Below are positions 1-6,592 of a stretch of 8,402 bases of DNA, one piece after another; the stretch's first letter is position 1, and every line of letters starts with the position of its first letter. Position numbers and translations under genes: made by a program. The DNA comes from an uncultured Campylobacter sp. Lineage in GTDB: Bacteria > Campylobacterota > Campylobacteria > Campylobacterales > Campylobacteraceae. The notes below the pieces were generated by a model. That model made no database searches. It was not told the origin of the DNA and saw only the letters and a program-made list of their open reading frames with translations. Where the stretch lies: contig CALIWP010000099.1 of NCBI GenBank assembly GCA_938046705.1, positions 1-8,402 on the forward strand, written 5' to 3'.

Positions 1-575
1 AAAAGCTTCTTATCGTACTTGTACTGATTTTAACGGTTCTTGGTGCAGGTTATCTCGCACTCTACTCAAACAAATACGCCCCTAACGGTCAAGGTGCAAA
101 CGTCGCCGAGGGTCTAAAAAATTACGATTTTACCGGCAAGGGCACAAACGGCGCGGTGAGTCTAAAGAGCTTTGAGGGTAAAAATAAGATTATATACTTT
201 GGCTACACCTCGTGTCCGGACGTCTGCCCCGCGACTTTAGGTATCTTAAGCGGCGTGTTAAACGAGCTTAAAAGAGACGATATCGTCGTGATTTTCGTCA
301 CCCTAGATCCGGAGCGCGACGAACCTAAAAACGTCGATGAGTACGCGAAGTATTTTTATCCAAATTCTTACGGTATAGTATTAGACGATCTACCTAAGGT
401 TGCCAAAAGCTACGGCGTGAAGTATCAAAAGGTGCTGCTTGAAAAATCGGTCATGGAGTACTCCGTCGCTCATAGCTCCTCGCTATACGTACTAGATAAA
501 AACGATAAATTCGTCGCCGAGATCTCCAATCTAACGGCGCAAAACATCAAGAAAACGCTGGAAAATCTGAAATAA
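1..575 (+). CDS. SCO1/SenC/PrrC family copper chaperone, 5' end cut by the window
   Basis: Membrane-anchored periplasmic thioredoxin-fold protein of the SCO family, which delivers copper to, or reduces cysteines of, CuA sites. The frame is open from position 3, so about 190 residues are visible and probably only a few N-terminal ones are missing. Visible residues 1-22 form a hydrophobic anchor (KLLIVLVLILTVLGAGYLAL). The SCO copper motif CPDVC (C71 and C75, visible numbering) follows the strand IIYFGYTS, the family motif TLDPERD lies about 30 residues later, and the third copper ligand is the histidine in VAHSSSLYVLD (about residue 157). The GTG at 156 is internal, because both the anchor and the start of the fold lie upstream of it. 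The gene stops at TAA 573-575. Adjacency to nosZ suggests CuA loading of NosZ, but SCO proteins also serve heme-copper oxidases, so the client is unproven. Confidence 0.93.
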   Translation, partial: KLLIVLVLILTVLGAGYLALYSNKYAPNGQGANVAEGLKNYDFTGKGTNGAVSLKSFEGKNKIIYFGYTSCPDVCPATLGILSGVLNELKRDDIVVIFVTLDPERDEPKNVDEYAKYFYPNSYGIVLDDLPKVAKSYGVKYQKVLLEKSVMEYSVAHSSSLYVLDKNDKFVAEISNLTAQNIKKTLENLK

Positions 576-603
576 TAACAGCTTTATTATTTAGTTGTTA
601 TGA

Positions 604-634
604 GTGTTACGTTATAACACAGAGATATTTTTTT
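604..634 (+). terminator. Possible weak terminator after the SCO gene
   Basis: The arms GTGTTA (604-609) and TAACAC (615-620) can form a 6 bp stem with a 5-base loop, followed after 7 bases by a run of T at 628-634. The stem is AT-rich and the T run is not immediately adjacent, so this is at best a weak intrinsic terminator. A second AT-rich pairing, ATAACA 575-580 with TGTTAT 596-601, is also possible. The repeat could instead be an operator. Confidence 0.3.
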
Positions 635-654
635 ATACTCAATTATTAACGATT

Positions 655-668
655 TTGATTTAAATCAA
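655..668 (+). promoter_or_regulatory. FNR/Crp-family binding site, perfect palindrome
   Basis: The sequence TTGATTTAAATCAA is an exact TTGAT-N4-ATCAA inverted repeat, matching the FNR consensus. Its centre (661.5) is 41.5 bases upstream of the start predicted from the -10 box at 691-696, which is the standard class II activator position. In epsilonproteobacteria, denitrification and nitrosative-stress genes are controlled by Crp/Fnr-family Nss regulators, so the binder is probably an Nss-type or other Fnr-like protein. Which one cannot be told from this window. A TTAAC half-site (646-650), resembling one arm of the Campylobacter NssR box, lies just upstream. Confidence 0.75.
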
Positions 669-690
669 TATACTTTAAGCCTTCCGGTTG

Positions 691-703
691 TATAGTTTCA
701 TTA
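691..703 (+). promoter_or_regulatory. Predicted -10 element and start region of the nos transcript
   Basis: TATAGT at 691-696 fits a sigma-70 -10 box, with the transcription start expected near 703. There is no clear -35 hexamer; the FNR-type palindrome at 655-668 occupies that region, as expected for an activator-dependent promoter. The resulting 5' leader would be about 29 bases and ends with a modest Shine-Dalgarno-like GAAAGA (721-726) before the ATG at 732. Confidence 0.5.
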
Positions 704-731
704 ATAGAAAATTTAAATTTGAAAGACATTT

Positions 732-1853
732 ATGAAAATTATAGCGCTCGTATGCGCTCTATTTGTTTTCTCCTTCGCAAGCGATGTTAGCACCACGGCT
801 AGCATCGACGTAAAAAGCTGCGCCTATAGCGAGCAAAACAAAACGCTAGCCATCTACGATGCCAAAAATTCGCTAAATATACTTAATCAAAAAGACTTAA
901 AACCCATAGGCAAATTTGACTTTAAAACAGACGAGATAACCTCGCTAGCCTTTGAGGGCGCAAATTTATACGCAGGATTTGCTGGCGGCGAGATAGCTAA
1001 ATTTAACGATGATTTTAGCTCTTTTGCCGGCATGCTAAATCTTTCAAATTTAAGCCTTGATACGCAGGTAACGCACCTTCACGTCGCAAACGGCAAAATT
1101 TACGCGGTCGTCGGCAAAGACACCTTTGTTGCATACGACGTTGTGTCAAAAAAACTGATGCGCGCGAGTCTTGACGGCACATACCATATCGTAACCTGTC
1201 AAATTTTAAACGGCGCCGTGCTGATAACTAGCTGGGATAGATCGGTTTTTAGCGTAAATTTAAGCACCATGAAGGCAAAAAATCTAGGCAGATTAAAATC
1301 CGTAGCTCTGAGCGCGGCGGAGATAAATTCAGGCGTGATTTTAGGGCTTGCTAACGGCGAGATAGCGAGTCTCAAATTTGACGCAGATGGAAATTTGACG
1401 AGCAAGCAAACGGGTGCGACAAATTTGGATACCGAAGCAAATTTGACGCAAATAAACGGCAAAGACAACTCTAGCTCAAATTTAACCGCCGTCAAAAACG
1501 CGCAAAACAAAGCGGATCTAAATTTGACTAGCGGCACAACAAACGCAATTTTGATGAACTCTACAAATTTAGAAACAAAAAACTCGGCGAGCACAGAGAC
1601 CAAAGCCGCCCCGAACCTAATCGTCCAAATTTACAAAATCTCAAATTCGCGCGTTAAAAGCCTACTGGTCGTGCAGGATAAAGTTTATATCGGGCTTGGA
1701 AACGGCGAAATTTTACGAAGCGACGCCGAGTTTAAACAGATAGAAAAAATAGGCAAAAACTCAGACGCCGTGATAAAAATTTTTAACGACGAAGATAGCG
1801 TCATAGCCGTTAGCATAAACGGCGAGATCCAAATTTACAAGAAAAAATCTTAG
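732..1853 (+). CDS. Exported beta-propeller (WD40-like) protein at the head of the nos cluster, function unknown
   Basis: A 373-residue protein with a Sec signal peptide (hydrophobic residues 3-16, likely cleavage near the AS at 16-17), so periplasmic. Recurrent blade-like units support a propeller fold: FAGGEIAKF near 83-91, LANGEIASLKF near 206-216, GNGEILRSD near 323-331 and INGEIQIYK near 362-370, each following a hydrophobic strand. Residues about 217-295 break this pattern with an Asn/Thr/Ser/Ala-rich low-complexity insert. Four sequons fit the Campylobacter PglB rule D/E-x-N-x-S/T: N36, N221, N237 and N264, three of them in the insert. It ends 15 bp before nosZ and follows the FNR-type promoter, so it is probably the first gene of the transcript. 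The propeller-like NapL of epsilonproteobacterial nap clusters is a loose analogue, but homology is not established. A scaffold or maturation role for NosZ is only a guess. Confidence 0.85.
   Translation: MKIIALVCALFVFSFASDVSTTASIDVKSCAYSEQNKTLAIYDAKNSLNILNQKDLKPIGKFDFKTDEITSLAFEGANLYAGFAGGEIAKFNDDFSSFAGMLNLSNLSLDTQVTHLHVANGKIYAVVGKDTFVAYDVVSKKLMRASLDGTYHIVTCQILNGAVLITSWDRSVFSVNLSTMKAKNLGRLKSVALSAAEINSGVILGLANGEIASLKFDADGNLTSKQTGATNLDTEANLTQINGKDNSSSNLTAVKNAQNKADLNLTSGTTNAILMNSTNLETKNSASTETKAAPNLIVQIYKISNSRVKSLLVVQDKVYIGLGNGEILRSDAEFKQIEKIGKNSDAVIKIFNDEDSVIAVSINGEIQIYKKKS
1391..1528 (+). repeat. Degenerate repeat of the word AAATTTGAC inside the propeller gene
   Basis: AAATTTGAC occurs at 1391-1399, 1439-1447 and 1520-1528, with a variant AAATTTAAC at 1478-1486. 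All four are in the same frame and encode Asn-Leu-Thr. The first two copies share a longer context (word, then CAA, then AAACGG) 48 bases apart, which suggests a decayed local duplication. Three copies create glycosylation sequons. The same word appears elsewhere in the gene in another frame (near 906 and 1373, reading Lys-Phe-Asp), so the word is common here independently of the protein code. Confidence 0.65.
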
Positions 1854-1854
1854 G

Positions 1855-1861
1855 AAAGGAG
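1855..1861 (+). promoter_or_regulatory. Strong Shine-Dalgarno of nosZ
   Basis: AAAGGAG at 1855-1861 lies 7 bases before the ATG at 1869 and immediately after the upstream stop codon (TAG 1851-1853). It is a much better site than that of the preceding gene and supports the chosen nosZ start and high translation of the reductase. Confidence 0.8.
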
Positions 1862-1868
1862 ATTTTCA

Positions 1869-4463
1869 ATGAACAAACTACTTAGTTGCGGTATCGTTGC
1901 GGCTGCGGGCCTCGCGTTTTCCGTTAGCAGTGCGTGTGCATCGGATAGCGATTTGCAAGCTATCATGAAAGCGCGCGGACTAACGGAAAAAGACATCCTA
2001 GCGGCCGCTAAAACATATCAGCCAAGCGGTAAAAAAGACGACTACATCGTATTTTCCTCAGGAGGCCAAAGCGGACAGGTAATGGTTTACGGCGTGCCTT
2101 CAATGAGGATTTACAAGTATATCGGCGTCTTTACGCCCGAGCCTTGGCAGGGATACGGCTACGACGAGGAGTCTAAAGCCATCCTAAAAAGCGGCGCCAT
2201 CAGAGGCAAACAAATCACGTGGGGCGACACTCACCACCCTGCTTTAACCGAGAAAAACGGCGAATACGTCGGCGATTATCTTTTCATCAACGACAAAGCC
2301 AACCCTCGCATCGCGGTTATAAATTTGCACGATTTCGAAACTACTCAAATCGTCGTTAATCCAATCGTAAAAAGCGAACACGGCGGCAGCTTCATCACTC
2401 CAAATAGCGAATACGTCATCGAAGCGGCGCAGTACGCGGCTCCGCTAGATAACGGCTACCACTCGATAGACGAGTACGAAAGCGCATACCGCGGCGCGGT
2501 AACGTTTTGGAAATTCGACTATCCAAAAGGCAAGATAGACGAGAAAGCCTCCTTCTCGCTCGAGCTTCCTCCGTACTGGCAGGACCTAAGCGACGCCGGT
2601 AAGGGCGAGAGTTTCGGCTGGGCGTTTACAAACTCGATAAACTCCGAGATGTATACGGGCGGTATCGAAAAGGGCTTGCCTCCGTTTGAAGCGGGCGCGA
2701 GCAGAAACGACACGGACTATTTGCACGTTTATAGCTGGCAAATTTTAGAAAAACTAGCTCAGGATAAGAAAAACTACATGGAGATAAACGGCCATAGAGT
2801 AGTTACCATAGACGCCGCGGTTAAAGCCGGCGCGCTATTTTTGATCCCTGAGCCAAAGAGCCCGCACGGCGTAGACGTCACTCCTGACGGCCGCTATATC
2901 GTTATCGGCGGCAAGCTAGATACTCACGCGACGGTTTATGATTTTAAAAAGATCAAAAACCTAATCGATAAAAAAGAGTTTGCCGGCACCGATCCGTACG
3001 GTATCCCCGTGCTTGATATGGCAAAGAGCTTGCAAGGACAAGTCGAGCTTGGCCTTGGACCTCTGCACAACTCTTTTGACGAAAAAGACGGCATCATCTA
3101 TACCTCTCTTTACGTCGATAGCCAGATCGTGAAATGGGACTATAAAAATCTAAAAGTCCTAGATAGGATCAACGTCCACTACAACATCGGACACCTTGAT
3201 ACTATGGAGGGAAAATCGTCAAAACCTAAGGGCAAATACGCTATCGCTCTTGATAAACTTTCGATCGATCGCTTTAACCCAGTCGGCCCTCTTCACCCGC
3301 AAAACCACCAACTTATCGACATCACGGGCGCTAAGATGGAGCTTTTATACGATATGCCGATACCTCTTGGCGAGCCTCACGACGTAGTTTCTATCGCGGC
3401 TAGCAAGCTAAAACCGGCTACTACCTACACGATGGGAACAAACTCTCGCACGGGTAAAGAAAGTCCGTTCGTAACTCTTGCCGGACAAGAAAGAGTCGAG
3501 CGTAACGGCAAAAACGTAACCGTCTACGCTACGATGATCAGAAGCCACATCAACCCTGAGCACATCGAGGTAAATAAAGGCGACAACGTAACTATCCACC
3601 TAACAAACCTAGAGCGCGCCCAGGACGAGACGCACGGCTTTACAGTGGATCTTTACAACATCCACGCATCTTTAGAGCCGGGTAAAACAGCGACCGTAAA
3701 TTTCGTAGCGGACGAAGAGGGCGTGTTCCCTTACTACTGCACCGAGTTTTGCTCTGCGCTGCACCTTGAGATGATGGGTTACTTGCTAGTTAAAGATCCG
3801 AACAAAAAATACGAATCCGCCAAAGCAAGCAAGCTAAAAACCCTAAGCCCGGAGGCTCTAAAAGCCGAATACGATAAAGTAATCGCTACTAATAAAGCTA
3901 CCGACGAAGTTATCCAAAGCGTCGTGGCTTACCTAAAAGAAAAGCATTACGAAAAATATCCTAAGGTAAAAGAGCTGGTTACCGACGCGCTGGATCAGTA
4001 CGGCAAAATCCCTGAAGTAAAAGCAAAAGCCGACGAAGCCTACAAAAAAGGCGACGTAAACGGCGCGATACTATGGGAGTACCAAGTATGGCAGTATATG
4101 GTTAAAACCGCGGACGTCGGCCTAAGAGCTAAAAACAATCTCGCTAAAGAGATCGCCACGCCTATGAGCCCGGCTGCCTCCAAAGGCGAGGAAGCCTATC
4201 TAAAAGGCGGTTGTAACGGCTGCCACGTCATCGGTCAAGTTAGCTCGGGTCCAGATCTAACGGGCGTTCTTTTGCGTCACGAAAACGGCGAGAAATGGGT
4301 GTTTGACTTTATCAAAGATCCGTCTAAATTTTACGGCGACGAGTATATCAAGTCTATGATCGATTACTTTAACCTAAGAATGCCTAATCAGCACATGAGC
4401 GATCAAGAGATCAAAGATATCATCGAATACCTAAAGTGGATCGACGAAAACGCAGGAATGTAA
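1869..4463 (+). CDS. nosZ: Nitrous oxide reductase, cytochrome c-type (clade II cNosZ)
   Basis: Periplasmic terminal reductase converting N2O to N2 with two electrons and two protons. Its 864 residues exceed the roughly 640 of the classical enzyme because of a C-terminal cytochrome domain. Residues 1-24 form a Sec-type signal without a twin-arginine motif, as known for clade II. The N-terminal propeller (about 50-510) shows the seven expected CuZ histidines: H122/H123 in DTHH, H171 (SEHGG), H333 (SPHG), H400 (GPLHNSF), H442 (NIGH) and H504 (GEPHD). The cupredoxin domain (about 535-645) carries the CuA ligands H589, C624, C628, H632 and M635, plus the backbone ligand at E626, in CTEFCSALHLEM. 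A helical charged linker (about 650-765) leads to a monoheme cytochrome c with CNGCH (782-786) and a candidate axial Met at M838 or M843. All key ligands are intact, so it should be functional. Identity is very secure; the exact ligand numbering is by motif reading. Confidence 0.98.
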   Translation: MNKLLSCGIVAAAGLAFSVSSACASDSDLQAIMKARGLTEKDILAAAKTYQPSGKKDDYIVFSSGGQSGQVMVYGVPSMRIYKYIGVFTPEPWQGYGYDEESKAILKSGAIRGKQITWGDTHHPALTEKNGEYVGDYLFINDKANPRIAVINLHDFETTQIVVNPIVKSEHGGSFITPNSEYVIEAAQYAAPLDNGYHSIDEYESAYRGAVTFWKFDYPKGKIDEKASFSLELPPYWQDLSDAGKGESFGWAFTNSINSEMYTGGIEKGLPPFEAGASRNDTDYLHVYSWQILEKLAQDKKNYMEINGHRVVTIDAAVKAGALFLIPEPKSPHGVDVTPDGRYIVIGGKLDTHATVYDFKKIKNLIDKKEFAGTDPYGIPVLDMAKSLQGQVELGLGPLHNSFDEKDGIIYTSLYVDSQIVKWDYKNLKVLDRINVHYNIGHLDTMEGKSSKPKGKYAIALDKLSIDRFNPVGPLHPQNHQLIDITGAKMELLYDMPIPLGEPHDVVSIAASKLKPATTYTMGTNSRTGKESPFVTLAGQERVERNGKNVTVYATMIRSHINPEHIEVNKGDNVTIHLTNLERAQDETHGFTVDLYNIHASLEPGKTATVNFVADEEGVFPYYCTEFCSALHLEMMGYLLVKDPNKKYESAKASKLKTLSPEALKAEYDKVIATNKATDEVIQSVVAYLKEKHYEKYPKVKELVTDALDQYGKIPEVKAKADEAYKKGDVNGAILWEYQVWQYMVKTADVGLRAKNNLAKEIATPMSPAASKGEEAYLKGGCNGCHVIGQVSSGPDLTGVLLRHENGEKWVFDFIKDPSKFYGDEYIKSMIDYFNLRMPNQHMSDQEIKDIIEYLKWIDENAGM

Positions 4464-4472
4464 TCCAAATTT

Positions 4473-4496
4473 GATTCGGGCTTAGCGGTCCGAATC
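4473..4496 (+). repeat. Inverted repeat, first hairpin after nosZ
   Basis: GATTCGG (4473-4479) pairs with CCGAATC (4490-4496) around a 10-base loop, starting 9 bases after the nosZ stop. An alternative, mutually exclusive stem pairs TTAGCG (4482-4487) with CGCTAA (4501-4506). There is no downstream T run. Confidence 0.65.
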
Positions 4497-4510
4497 GGTT
4501 CGCTAAATTT

Positions 4511-4538
4511 GAGGCTCGGCGCGCGTAACCCGAGCCTC
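4511..4538 (+). repeat. Strong GC-rich hairpin between nosZ and nosB
   Basis: GAGGCTCGG (4511-4519) pairs perfectly over 9 bp with CCGAGCCTC (4530-4538) around a 10-base loop. It is not followed by a T tract, so a classical intrinsic terminator is unlikely. A mRNA processing or stability element that protects the nosZ message, or a partial attenuator, fits better with the downstream genes needing less product than nosZ. Confidence 0.7.
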
Positions 4539-4543
4539 CTACG

Positions 4544-4585
4544 TTAAATTTAAAAAGCGTTTTGCGAAAAATTTTTTAAATTTAA
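4544..4585 (+). repeat. AT-rich 13 bp perfect inverted repeat before nosB
   Basis: TTAAATTTAAAAA (4544-4556) is the exact inverse complement of TTTTTAAATTTAA (4573-4585), with a 16-base spacer. It ends 2 bases before the nosB Shine-Dalgarno AAAGGAG (4587-4593), so a folded mRNA could hinder nosB translation. Both arms contain the self-complementary AAATTT that is frequent throughout this DNA, so part of the match may be compositional. Confidence 0.5.
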
Positions 4586-4598
4586 TAAAGGAGAAACG

Positions 4599-5360
4599 AT
4601 GAAGAAGTATCAAATTTACACTATTATCGCGTTAGTCTTGATGACCGTTTGTTTTACGATCCCGGTGCTTGGATGGTTCGGCGCGAAGGCTAAAATCGCC
4701 GCGGGCGAGCCGCTCGCTGGGTATTCGTATAAAATTTACGACCTTTACACCTCGTTTCAGTACAAAAACCACCTGATGCCAAAGGATGTCGCAAGCAGCC
4801 TAGAAAAAATGATCGAGCAAAAAGCCGAGATCGGCACGCCCTCTTTTCCTATCTGGTACGTCGCGCTTGAAGCGCCAAACTACCCAAAAGACGCCTTTCC
4901 CGACGGTATTCCGGTTTATTTTCACGTTGACGGATACAGCGGCGACGTGCACGAGATGAACACCATAAACCACTACATCGGCATGTATCCGATGGAGCAC
5001 GGCGGCAACGTCGAGCGTGCGATTGCGCCTTATTATCTGCTTATTTCTACGCTTTGTATGCTAGCCTTTTTATACTACGACGGCAAATTTAACTCCCTGC
5101 TCATGGTGCTTCCGACCATCGCTCCGCTGCTTTTTATGGGCGCGTTTGCGGGTTGGCTATACTGGTACGGGCACAATATGCAAGAGTGGGGCGCGTTTAA
5201 GATAAAACCGTTTATGCCGACCGTACTTGGCGACGGCAAGGTCGCGCAGTTTACCACGCACTCGTATCCTAGCATAGGATTTTGGGTGATGATGGCTATG
5301 AGCGCGCTTTGTATCCTAGCCGTATTTTCAAAGAAAAAAGAGCTCAAAGACGCGAAATGA
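4599..5360 (+). CDS. nosB: NosB, multi-pass membrane protein of the atypical nos cluster
   Basis: A 253-residue inner-membrane protein found directly after nosZ in epsilonproteobacterial and other clade II nos clusters; its biochemical role is not settled. Four membrane segments are visible: about 8-28, 143-160, 166-190 and 224-243. A large soluble loop (about 30-140) lies between the first two and probably faces the periplasm. This loop has several His and Met residues, including H109, H118, and the stretch NHYIGMYPMEHGG (124-136), and the 190-222 loop adds H192 and H221. That could suit metal or redox-partner binding, but this is speculative. The start is fixed by AAAGGAG 6 bases upstream. 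The 3' end overlaps the next gene by 4 bp (ATGA). Identification rests on position, length and topology more than on a recalled catalytic motif. Confidence 0.88.
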   Translation: MKKYQIYTIIALVLMTVCFTIPVLGWFGAKAKIAAGEPLAGYSYKIYDLYTSFQYKNHLMPKDVASSLEKMIEQKAEIGTPSFPIWYVALEAPNYPKDAFPDGIPVYFHVDGYSGDVHEMNTINHYIGMYPMEHGGNVERAIAPYYLLISTLCMLAFLYYDGKFNSLLMVLPTIAPLLFMGAFAGWLYWYGHNMQEWGAFKIKPFMPTVLGDGKVAQFTTHSYPSIGFWVMMAMSALCILAVFSKKKELKDAK

Positions 5361-6592
5361 AATTTAAGCTTTTGCTCTTTTGCGCGCTAAATTTAACGGC
5401 CTTCGCCAGTCCGCTGCAAGACGCTATAAACGCCGCCGAACCGGGCGACATCTTGCGCCTAAACGACGGTCTTTACGAGGGAAATATCGTAATCGATAAA
5501 CCGCTAACGATAATAGGCAAAGGCGAGAACGCCGTGATACGAGGCGACCGCAAATCAAGCGTGATAAAAGTAACGGCAAAAAACGTCAAGCTCATAAATT
5601 TAAACATCGAAGGCAGCGGCACGAGCCAGATGAACCTAGATGCGGGCATAAGCTGCGCAAAGGGCAATAATATTTTAGTCGAAAAAAACCGCTTCAAAGA
5701 CGTGCTGTTTGGTATCGAGCTATCAGAATGCAACCAAGCCGTGATAAGAGATAACAACATCACCTCAAAAGAGGGCTTTGACGTGCCTAGACGCGGAGAT
5801 GCCGTGCGCGCGTGGTATTCGCACGAAAATTTGATCGAGCGAAACTACGTCTATAACAGCCGCGACATCGTGGCGTGGTTTTCTAGCAACAACATAATCC
5901 GCAAAAATTTCGGCAAAAATAACCGCTACGCCGTGCATACGATGTACTCGGCGGATAACCTCATCGAGGATAACGAATTTAGCGGCGGAGCGGTCGGGAT
6001 GTATTTTATGTTTTCAACGAATTCTCTCGTGCGCCGAAACGTGATAATCAACTCAAACGGAGCGTTTGGCGTGGGTATCGCTCTAAAAGACGCCTCTGGA
6101 TTTAACATCAGAGAAAATACCTTTTTGTATAACTCGCGCGGCATCTACTCCGACCGCTCACCGCTAAATCCGGGCACCGTAAATACCCTTGAAAACAATC
6201 AAATTTTATACAACGTCATCGGGCTACAAATGCACGCGACGCAGGAAAAAAGCGTGTTTAAGGGCAATGATTTTATCGGCAACATGGAAACGGCTATCAA
6301 CGACACTCCGGGCTCAAAGATCGAGCTAAACGAGTGGAGCGGTAATTATTTCGACGAATACGAAGGCTTAGACGTCGATAGAGACGGCATCGGCGATACG
6401 CCATACTTGCACTTCGTTTATGCCGACAAGCTTTGGCAGTACTATCCCACTCTGCGCTTTTTCTACGGCTCCACCGTGATTAGCGGGCTAAATTTTCTAG
6501 CTAAACTTGCGCCGTTTTCCGAGCCGCTCAAGCTTTTAGAGGACGGCTCTCCTAAAATGCGCCCCAATAACGCTCAAAAGGCAACGCTATGA
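5357..6592 (+). CDS. nosD: NosD, periplasmic copper-centre maturation protein
   Basis: NosD belongs to the right-handed beta-helix (CASH domain) family and works with the NosFY ABC transporter in building the CuZ site of NosZ. The start chosen is the ATG at 5357, overlapping the nosB stop as ATGA, because it gives a clean Sec signal peptide (MKFKLLLFCALNLTAFA, then SP) and a 411-residue product; an in-frame ATG 75 bp upstream would add a charged tail before the signal. Helix-coil repeats of about 22 residues run through about 75-315 (for example NLIERNYVYNS near 158-168, NLIEDNEFSGG near 201-211, FNIRENTFLYNS near 249-260). The C-terminal family signature GNYFDEYEG...DRDGIGDTPY spans about 329-350. 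One sequon-like DNNIT (132-136) is present but lies in the beta-helix. The 3' end overlaps nosG by 4 bp, pointing to translational coupling. Confidence 0.95.
   Translation: MKFKLLLFCALNLTAFASPLQDAINAAEPGDILRLNDGLYEGNIVIDKPLTIIGKGENAVIRGDRKSSVIKVTAKNVKLINLNIEGSGTSQMNLDAGISCAKGNNILVEKNRFKDVLFGIELSECNQAVIRDNNITSKEGFDVPRRGDAVRAWYSHENLIERNYVYNSRDIVAWFSSNNIIRKNFGKNNRYAVHTMYSADNLIEDNEFSGGAVGMYFMFSTNSLVRRNVIINSNGAFGVGIALKDASGFNIRENTFLYNSRGIYSDRSPLNPGTVNTLENNQILYNVIGLQMHATQEKSVFKGNDFIGNMETAINDTPGSKIELNEWSGNYFDEYEGLDVDRDGIGDTPYLHFVYADKLWQYYPTLRFFYGSTVISGLNFLAKLAPFSEPLKLLEDGSPKMRPNNAQKATL

Larger units (their letters stand above)
576..731 (+). other. AT-rich intergenic region with the predicted nos promoter
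   Basis: This 156 bp gap separates the SCO gene from the propeller gene and is much more AT-rich than its flanks. It holds a small imperfect hairpin near 604-620, a T-rich stretch at 628-634, a perfect FNR-type palindrome at 655-668 and a candidate -10 box at 691-696. No open reading frame of interest is seen. It is the natural boundary between the SCO transcript and the nos transcript. Confidence 0.7.

Noticed and set aside
156..575. GTG at 156 as the start of the SCO gene
   Set aside because: The frame continues upstream to position 3 and encodes a hydrophobic anchor and the beginning of the SCO fold, so the GTG is an internal valine codon.
1199..1603. Minus-strand open frame of 134 codons inside the propeller gene
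   Set aside because: It is antisense to a well-supported gene, has no ribosome site or recognisable domain, and its Lys-Phe-rich content is the reverse reading of the repeated AAATTT words.
4511..4538. GC-rich hairpin as an intrinsic terminator after nosZ
   Set aside because: No T tract follows the stem and the maturation and electron-transfer genes continue on the same strand, so full termination is unlikely; it is listed as a repeat instead.
5282..5356. Upstream in-frame ATG at 5282 as the nosD start
   Set aside because: It lies inside nosB and would place 25 mostly charged residues before an otherwise clear signal peptide; the ATG at 5357 with the ATGA overlap fits better.
5075..5763. 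Minus-strand open frames of about 90-96 codons opposite nosB and nosD
   Set aside because: They are shadows of the coding strand in GC-moderate DNA and show no domain, start signal or independent support.
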